DNA from: Rhypophila decipiens
Lineage: Eukaryota; Ascomycota; Sordariomycetes; Sordariales; Naviculisporaceae
Direction: 5' to 3'
DNA length: 64,000 nt
NCBI GenBank assembly: GCA_033297075.1
Contig: MU858047.1
Coordinates: 62,001 to 126,000 of the forward strand
Position numbers and translations under genes: made by a program. This document shows, in pieces, positions 56,051-64,000 of the stretch. The notes below the pieces were generated by a model. The model ran no database searches. It had not been told where the DNA came from and worked only from the letters and a program-made list of their open reading frames with translations. Positions within the stretch are counted from its first letter, which is position 1. Each line of letters begins with the position of its first letter.

Positions 56051-59000
56051 ATGGAGGGCGCTTTCACCCATCTTGGGAATCATCTAATTTCCGACTCCGC
56101 TGCTGCCATCAAGGCTGGTGGCTCGGATGAACTCTCTAACATCGACCCAGAGGAGAGCCTGCTGTATGGAGGAGCTTACGGAGGACGTGGCGCACGAGGA
56201 GGACTAGGATCCAGGAGACGCCAGGATGACGACGACAACGAGACCGAGGTCTTCGACGACGACGAGGAGAGTCTAGCAAGTGTCCCGGTGGACGGAATGA
56301 AGGGCTTGAAGCTGGACGGCCCGGATGAGGATAAGGAACTACCCGCCCATGCCTGCGCGTAAGTGGTGTTCTTTACGTTCAAGTTGTGCTGCCCTCATTT
56401 TGCTGACCCCAACTTTGCAGGTATTGCGGTATTCACAACCCATGCAGTGTGGTCAAATGCCTGGCTTGCAACAAGTGGTTCTGCAGCGCTCGGAACAACG
56501 CCGTCTCGTCCCACATCGTCAACCACCTCGTACGCGCTCGGCACAAGGAAGTCCAACTTCACCCCCTCTCGTCTCTCGGTGACACTGTTCTGGAATGCTA
56601 CAACTGCGGAATCAAGAATGTCTTCCTTCTTGGCTTTATTCCAGCCAAATCAGACACAGTTGTTGTCCTGCTCTGCCGCCAACCCTGCGCCGCCAGTACT
56701 TCTACCAAGGATATGAGCTGGGATATCTCGAGATGGCAGCCTCTTATCGAAGATCGATCTTTCCTGAACTGGCTTGTCACACCCCCTACTGATGCTGAGC
56801 AGTTGCGGGCTCGGCATCTCACGCCCCCAATGATCGCAAAGCTCGAGGAAATGTGGAAGGAGTCCCCGGACGCCACCATCGCTGATTTGGAAAAGGGCGT
56901 GGGAGACGACGAAGAGCCACCACCTGTTCTCCTCAAATACGACGACCCTTATCACTACCAGAACACCTTCGGCCCCCTCGTCAAGATGGAGTCCGATTAC
57001 GACAAGAAGTTGAAAGAGGCACAGTCTGAAGAAGGACTACAGGTTCGCTGGAACATTGGACTCAACAACAAACATACAGCCAATTTTTGTCTTCCCAAGA
57101 TTGAATCCGGTGATGTCAAGTTGGCTGTTGGCGACGAAATGCGACTCAAGTACAACGGCGAGCTGCGTCCTGCCTGGGAGGGCGTCGGCTACGTTATCAA
57201 GATCCCAGACAACAGATCCAACGAAGTCACCCTCGAGCTGCGGAAGTCTGCCAACGACAAATCTGTGCCAACCGAATGCACACACAACTTCTCTGCCGAC
57301 TACGTATGGAAGGCCACCTCCTATGACCGGATGCAGTCGGCTATGAAGACATTCGCCGTGGATGAACTGAGCGTTTCGGGCTACATCTTCCATAAACTTC
57401 TCGGGCATGAAGTCGCAGTTGCGCCCATGAAAACCCAGATGCCGAAGAAATTCCATGTGCCTGGCCTGCCGGAGCTAAATAGCAGCCAGGTTGCGGCTAT
57501 CAAGCATGTGCTCTCGACTCCGCTCAGTCTCATCCAAGGACCCCCCGGCACTGGAAAGACTGTGACGTCGGCTACTATTATCTACCATCTGGCCAAGATG
57601 AACAACAGCCAGGTTCTAGTTTGCGCACCATCCAACGTTGCTGTCGACCAGCTGTGCGAACGGATCCATCGGACCGGCCTTAAAGTCGTTCGTTTGACTG
57701 CCAAGTCCCGTGAGGACGTGGAGTCGTCGGTTAGCTTCCTGGCCCTCCATGAGCAGGTCGCCATGAACGATACGAGCATTGAACTCAAGAGACTTACTGA
57801 GTTGAAGAAAGTCATGACGGAGCTTACATCTCAGGACGAGAAGAAGTTCAAGCAGCTGACCCGTGCCGCCGAGCGGGAGATATTGAACAACGCCGATGTC
57901 GTATGCTGCACCTGTGTCGGTGCAGGCGATCCGCGATTGTCAAAGATGAAGTTCAGGAATGTTCTCATTGACGAATCCACACAATCCGCCGAGCCCGAGT
58001 GCATGATTCCTCTGGTCCTCGGCTGCAAACAGGTCGTTCTTGTCGGTGATCACAAGCAGCTAGGCCCAGTCATCATGAACAAGAAAGCCGCTAAGGCCGG
58101 TCTGAACCAATCTTTGTTCGAGAGATTGGTGAAGCTCAACTTTGTTCCCAACAGGCTGCAAGTTCAATATCGTATGCACCCCTGCCTTTCCGAATTCCCT
58201 TCCAACATGTTCTACGAAGGATCGCTTCAAAATGGCGTTACGGCCAAGGAGCGCACTCGCCGCGATGTCGACTTTCCCTGGCCCGTCGCTGAGACCCCGA
58301 TGATGTTTTGGTCGAATCTTGGCAACGAAGAGATTTCGGCGTCCGGCACATCCTATCTCAACCGCACCGAGGCGTCTAATGTTGAAAAGATCGTCACCCG
58401 CTTCTTCAAGGCTGGAGTTAAGCCTGGTGACATCGGTGTCATCACTCCGTACGAGGGCCAGCGGAGCTACATTGTTAGTACCATGCAGAACACGGGAACC
58501 TTCAAAAAGGAGAGCTACAAGGAAGTGGAAGTCGCCTCTGTGGACGCTTTCCAGGGCCGAGAGAAGGACTTCATTGTGCTGTCTTGCGTTCGATCGAACG
58601 AGAACCAGGGCATCGGTTTCCTTTCTGATCCTCGCCGTCTTAACGTTGCTCTGACGCGGGCGAAATACGGCTTGGTCATTGTTGGCAACCCCAAGGTGCT
58701 GTCTAAGCACGAGTTGTGGCACCATCTTCTCGTTCATTTCAAGGATAGGAACTGCCTTGTCGAGGGACCTCTGACTAATCTCCAGACGTCCCTGCTCCAA
58801 TTCGGCCGGCCCAAGGTCAGCTTCCGCCCTCAGCGCTCTCACCAGACCCAGCATGTGGCCAGTGGCTACCCCAATGGACGCTACGGTGCTGGTCTCAGTG
58901 GTTCGCACCGCGACTACGAAACAGGATCCATGCTTTCGTACATTCCAGACGACGTGTCATCCATTCATAGCTCTGCCTTGGGCGGCGCAGGTCTAAGCTC

Positions 59001-59394
59001 TGCTTATCCTCAGATGTTCTCCAACTTCAATCCTGAGCATTGGCCTGGCTTGCCCGGCGCGGCTCCTTCTGGTCGCCCTGTCAACAGGGGCCGTGGGCGT
59101 GCTCCCGAGAGTATCGCAGGGGAGAGTGTTGCCAACAGTGAATTCACGGACGCCGCTGCTAGTATCATTGGAGGCAAGGGCATCGGGCAAGGTGGTGCGA
59201 GCCTTGGTGCCGGTCTCAGCGATGCCATTGGACCGGGCCGCGCTGTCTCGTACAGCCACAGTGACAGACTACAAAAGTATCTTGAGAACCATGGACGTAC
59301 GGGTATGGGCAATGGCTTCACCCGGAGAGTCGACGATGACGAAAAGAGCGTAAGCACGGCTTTTGCGAGCCAGATAGGGGGTGGGTTTGAGTGA
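56051..59394 (+). CDS. UPF1: Nonsense-mediated decay helicase UPF1 (NAM7)
   Basis: Two exons, 56051-56358 and 56421-59394, 1093 aa, intron 62 nt (donor GTAAGT, branch CTGAC, acceptor TGCAG). A Gly/Asp-rich N-terminus leads into the Cys-His zinc domain (about 100-190) with [35 protein letters not shown] and CYNCG, which binds Upf2. The SF1 helicase follows: GPPGTGKT (Walker A, about 475), [29 protein letters not shown] (motif II), [34 protein letters not shown] and [13 protein letters not shown]. The C-terminal tail is Ser/Gly-rich with several SQ/TQ-like sites. Known role: ATP-driven RNA helicase that triggers decay of mRNAs with premature stops. Length agrees with filamentous-fungal orthologues. 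Confidence 0.98.
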
Positions 59395-62300
59395 GCGAAA
59401 AGTCACGCGAGGGTTCATTGGTTGATGTGAACCCTGAATTTCCGTACGATGGTCCAATAGCTCGAGCTACAAAAGTTGCGGCTGTCACGAAAGCCCATCT
59501 ACTCTTTGTTCGCCGTCAGAAATTTGGTTAAGAGCGTCGGCTCATGTCCAGAAATCCGTGGCAAACAACACTTGCGAAGGACCGGTGTGCCCGAAATCTC
59601 TTCCTCTAAAGCTGGTCTGAATTGGCTGCAGTGATTGTGGATTGTTACAACAACCACTCTCTCCAGCTCACTCTTCTACCAGTCCGAACGACTGTGTCGA
59701 TGGTCCATTCTGGCCCTTCCTCTGTTCCTCAGCACAGATACAGAACAGTGGCAGTAGTTTCGCACTGTAAACATACATTTTGGAGAGGGCAGGGATCATT
59801 GGCACATCTTCCGAAAGGCAGCAGTGAAAAGGAGGTGATCATCGTTATTAGTCTGGTAATTTTTTTGGCAAATATGCTCAGTGGTCTGTATTAGCTGATC
59901 AGCGGCAAGTAAGAGGAGGGTACCATGAAGAGATACTTGGGGAGGGGAGCGAATGATTGTGGCAGCGAGATCTGGACCGGTTGGACTACAATGCTCCCAG
60001 CGTATCGCCAGTTTTTCAGGCTGCATTGGGCCGATGTGCGTGTCCTCTTTGACGAGTCTTCGGCTGGAGGCTGGACCTTCCTCGCTCCGTCCGCAGTCCT
60101 ATAAAAGGGGTTGGGGGCGATGCGGGTGAAGTGTACCTTCGATACAACTGCTCCAGTAGAAACAGCGGGTTTTGTTTACTGGCCCGGGATCAGCACGACT
60201 GGCTGCCCCTTGAACCCCTGTGGAGGTATAGAACCGAAATCGGCGTCCGAGACAATATATCGCTCAGGCCTCATGTGTGCGTATTGATTTTGTCCTTTTT
60301 TTTTTTCCACTTCCGAGCTCAACCGCCAGCCAGCGAGATGGTTGAGCCCACCACCAAAGACAGGAGGAGCAATATGTGACACCCTTTCCCGCGCAGTGTA
60401 CCTCTCTGTTGTCACAAAAGCATGGCTACCTTACCTCCAACAAGGCATAATTTCCAACTGTCGTCACTCATTTGAGAATAGTTTAGCTAAAATAGAATAA
60501 AATCCATCTGGTCCCATCACTCCCTGTGCACTGTGCTCACCTCTCCTATCTTTAGGTTGTCACAAAAACACCGTGCCAACGAGCGCACATTTGGACTATC
60601 CAACCTGGGATGAACAAGAAGGCAGTGAACTGCCCACGCGAGAAGACGTATAAACAACTCTGGATCGCCTTCTGTGGGTGAAGTGGTATGACCGAGCCTA
60701 GATAGGTAGGTTGGTATCTACCTTAGCTCTGCTTCTCGAAAAGGGGTTGCAGGTCAGATACCGTACTGTTGACTGCAATATCACCGTATCTGCTGTTGAT
60801 GGCTCTCGCAAACAGAAGGGAAACATGAGAAAATCTGCATTGCTACATGTACCCGTAACAACATGAGCTTTATGCATGTCTTCGTTGTCGGATGTTTGGC
60901 ATCTCCACCGTCTGAAGTTGGTGCAGATATTCAATATTCTTGCTTTGTGTACCTTGCGCAAGGTTGAAATGGGCCTTGGCATCTGCAGATAATACCCATA
61001 CTTGTGTGTATTCCGTGGGTTAGCTAGCTTCTCTGCAGTTGATCCGTCGAGATGGTGGTTGCTAGGGAGTGGAGCTGGATGGTATTTCAGATTTGTGATC
61101 ACACCCGTAACCACCCACTTGATAGATGCAGGTCCTGGTCTACCTTGCCTATCTGACGGAGTTTCTACCTACATGAATATTGATGAATGGTCCTTTTGTT
61201 TGATGCAGTGGAACTATGACAACCGAGTTAGGGGCTGATGTTGACTTTCCATCAACACTCTGCATGCTTGTTGACATCGACAGGTCTGACGGAGGTGGCG
61301 CAGAGAGGTGCACTGCAGTTCATTAGCACCTTTATTCGGAAGGAAAGATGAATGTCGCTTCTGCTCACGGAGCAGCTGTACGGCGGGGGTAGAATATGTG
61401 GTAGGTATATGGATATCAAGCTTTTTCTTCCATATTGCCTGCCAGGTCCTATTTCGGACTCTCGATTTGGGTATGATTTGGGGGCGAAATCGTAACCATC
61501 GAGAACCCTTTTCTTGGCCGGCATATCCCAACATCATCTGTTCAGGGGTTTATTGACCTTTCTTGGTAATATGGATTGCTAAGAGTTTTTGATTCTTGAT
61601 CCTCCAGGGCTGATTCACGAGGTCGGTAGGCTGATTTGTTTGGATAATTTCACCTCTACTCCTCCAAAGCATCTCGTAGGGTGTCATTTCAGGATTCTAG
61701 ACTGGATCGATGTCGTCTCCATGCACTGCACTGCATTTTACGGCTGACGTCGGAAGCGTGCACAGCAATACCTTGAAAAGGTTGAGGGTGATTTCGTTTC
61801 AGTGATTACATGTAACAGGGTTGGCGGTACGTACTCCATATTAAGACAATGTTCAGGTTTCTGGCAAGACGTCGAGGTCGTGTTTCAGCCTTCAGCGTCA
61901 CTCTATCGATGGATGCCAGCCTATAAACTCGCTGCGGCTTTGGAGGGTTGACGCTTGAATGGTTCTGGTTTCCGGGTTGGCTCTTGTATCAAACGACGTC
62001 TCGCCAGGCCCTTGCCGTTACGGGGCCACCAAGCGCCTTCGATCGATCCTTGAGGACCTTGACAGCCAAAGGAGCCCCACAGACAGTGCCCCAGCTTTTC
62101 CGATCCCCAAGTTCTGGCTTCCCCTACCCAACTGTCCTGTGCACTGTTAAATCTCATGCAAGCGCTATATGAGACCACCACCACTACGGAACAACACCCA
62201 CATCTGCCCGAAGCAAACCCAACAACTTGAAGATATATTAATAGCCACTGATCCCCCAAAGACGATCTTCCCTCGCCTGTCAGAACTGACGATCAACTTG

Positions 62301-62433
62301 AACCGGAGAGAGCTTAAACTAGACCGCTTCCGATCCTTTGGTTACCGCACTTCAGAGCCGGGAAATAGAGATCCACGGCGCATCTAGCTCGAGACCATAC
62401 CACCTTGCTACACACACTACGTCAACGACCAAC
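59395..62433. other. 3 kb intergenic
   Basis: UPF1 3' flank and promoter of the gene at 62434. A strong TATA string (TATAAAAGGGG) sits at 60100-60110 on the plus strand, but only a 55-codon unrecognised frame (60120-60287) follows. A second TATA-like TATAAAC lies at about 61922. No gene was recognised. Confidence 0.5.
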
Positions 62434-63803
62434 ATGACAGTCTCACCACCAGCCCCAGACCCGTTACCGACAGCCACAAGCACCGTCGCTGCACCTCCAC
62501 CTTCTTCCCAAGATATCGACATCAAAGTCACGCCCGAAACCCCACTAGAATCAGCACCACAAGCTTCAACTACTGCCCGGCCCGCAAGCGCAAGCGCAAG
62601 CGGATCCAATGCAGATGCCAAACAAGATGCTGCCGGTTCCAGGGCTGCTAGCATCAAAGAACAGCTTGCCGTTTCCACGACACCAACGGTCGCGGGAGTT
62701 GCTTCTCCATCGGGAGTAACAGCGGTGTCGACGGAGACCCAGAAAACGGCCGCCACAGGGCCAAAAAAAGAGACTCCGGCCCAGCCAAGACTAAGCACGA
62801 CGATACCCGACGATGTCAACCCCGTCGACTTCGAGGGGTCAGTCACGAGCAATAACGAGATTCCCAGTGCGGAGACCTTAAGAAAGATCGAAAATTACAT
62901 GGTTCTCGACAAGGATGGGCGGTCACATTCTTTCAAGAGTTTATACTCGGGTAGTCATACCGCAAGACGTGTCCTGGTAATCTTTGTGAGACACTTTTTC
63001 TGCGGTGTAAGTTCACTCTTGCTTGCTCCCTGGACTCTGCTAGTTCGCTAACAATGCCTCCTCAGCAATGCCAAGAATACCTCCGACAACTGTCTGCCTC
63101 TATCACCCCCGAAGCCCTCCTCCGTCTGCCCGTGAGCACATTCATTACCGTAGTCGGGTGTGGCGACCCGGGCCTGATCGAAATGTATGCCTCCGAGACG
63201 GGTTGCCCGTTCCCCATCTACGCGGACCCCCAACGCAAGCTCTACGACGAACTAGGCATGGTCAAAACCCTGGCGTTAGGTCAGCGCCCCGCCTATGTCT
63301 CCAAGAGTGTTCTCAAGACCTCGATAGAGTCTGTCTTCCAGGGCCTGAAGCAGGTGAAGAAAGGATTGGCTACAAAGGGCGGCGATGCGCGACAGATTGG
63401 AGGCGAGTTCCTATTCGAGCCTCTAAACCTGCAGAGTCCGATCAGTACACCGTGGTCGGAACTCGAAAAGAAGGGCTTCGAGGAAGCTATGGCGGCGACT
63501 GCGAGTGGCGAAACGAGCAACGGATCCGGGCCACTAAGATCCTCGGAGACGAGCTTGGATGGGAAGTTTGAAGAGAGTGAACACGTCGGCGAGGAGAAGA
63601 GAGTCACTTGGTGCCATCGTATGAAGACGACCAGGGATCACGCCGAGATTCCGGAGCTTATGGAGGTGCTGGGGCTCGATGGCCAGGGCATGCCGATCAA
63701 GGATAGCAAAAGATGGGAGCGCGCCTTGGAGCAAAGGAAAGGGACCGGCTTGAGCATGGCTAGTCAAATAAGTGCCATGAAAGCACGAGCGGGGGGGTTA
63801 TGA
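62434..63803 (+). CDS. PRXL2/AhpC-TSA-like (thioredoxin-fold) protein
   Basis: Two exons, 62434-63006 and 63066-63803, 436 aa, intron 59 nt (donor GTAAGT, branch GCTAAC, acceptor CTCAG). About 150 N-terminal residues are disordered and rich in Ala, Ser, Thr and Pro. The fold starts near SAETLRKIENYMVLD and has VLVIFVRHFFCGQCQEYLRQ, where the redox CGQC motif (Cys190, Cys193) is split by the intron between Gly and Gln. Further family segments are TFITVVGCGDPGLIEMYASE, PFPIYADPQRKLYDELGM and SVFQGLKQVKKGLATKGGDA. The C-terminus ends in a charged region (HRMKTTRDHAEIPEL). Related to PRXL2/FAM213 and fungal AhpC/TSA-2 proteins; oxidoreductase activity is inferred. Confidence 0.85.
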
Positions 63804-64000
63804 GGAGGTTGATTGCGAGTCTTTTGGCCCTGGTCGACTGAGTACACTATAAGGGGGACGGTTTACTTATGACGAATAATGACTACGGATAAATAATGGC
63901 AAGCCAGGAGTTTGGAAATAATGGGACGGGTTAGATTTTGGCTTGCTTAGTTGTCCATGTTGGAAGCGGATGGATACTCCATTAGGAGTCGAGGTAAATA
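63804..64000. other. 3' flank to window end
   Basis: 197 bp after the PRXL2-like stop codon; nothing seen. Confidence 0.6.

Noticed and set aside
58060..58908. 282-aa minus-strand frame inside UPF1
   Set aside because: Antisense to the conserved helicase core; no domain of its own.

Overview
The window is genomic DNA of a filamentous ascomycete (Pezizomycotina), most likely a Sordariomycete; the order is not fixed, although Hypocreales would fit. The evidence is genes broken by short introns (50-125 nt) with GT(A/G)AGT-like donors and CTAAC/CTGAC branch sites, roughly 3-4 kb per gene, and orthologues found together only in filamentous fungi: an NBR1 with four ZZ fingers, a Barentsz (EJC) protein, a Cut8-type proteasome tether and a CofD-like protein. 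There are no bacterial-type operons and I found no tRNA, rRNA or CRISPR. All splice models below were made by eye: donor, branch and acceptor were chosen so that the reading frame and the known family sequence continue.

Layout. 1-5.1 kb: 3' end of a SCY1-like pseudokinase gene, the TORC subunit LST8, and a single-exon secreted protein with a probable GPI anchor. 6.5-11.3 kb: accessory-looking stretch with a 313-aa protein of unknown function, a 67-aa secreted six-cysteine protein and a 93-aa Cys-pair protein. 11.3-16.6 kb: 5.3 kb with no convincing coding gene, partly pyrimidine-rich like a long fungal leader. 16.6-29 kb: RAD52, CUT8/STS1, NOP13 and NBR1. 29-32.7 kb: nothing coding seen. 32.7-39 kb: a CofD-like protein (with a GC-AG intron) and a Barentsz/CASC3-type protein. 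39-42.6 kb: non-coding, with an AC microsatellite and a 426-bp inverted-repeat element that looks like a MITE with an internal tandem array. 42.6-52.1 kb: TOM70, a class-IV PLP enzyme (aminodeoxychorismate lyase type), a pepsin-family protease without a visible signal peptide, and the plasma-membrane syntaxin SSO1. 54-59.4 kb: IMP4 and UPF1, divergent. 62.4-63.8 kb: a PRXL2/AhpC-TSA-like protein.

How the genes relate. Most are single-copy housekeeping genes, each with its own promoter. Several concern RNA (NOP13 and IMP4 in ribosome biogenesis, UPF1 and Barentsz in mRNA surveillance), proteostasis (CUT8, NBR1), DNA repair (RAD52) and membrane traffic or import (SCY1, SSO1, TOM70). I see no biosynthetic cluster or defence island. 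The least explained parts are the 42 kb inverted-repeat element, the small Cys-rich proteins at 8.9 and 11 kb, and the 11.3-16.6 kb gene desert.
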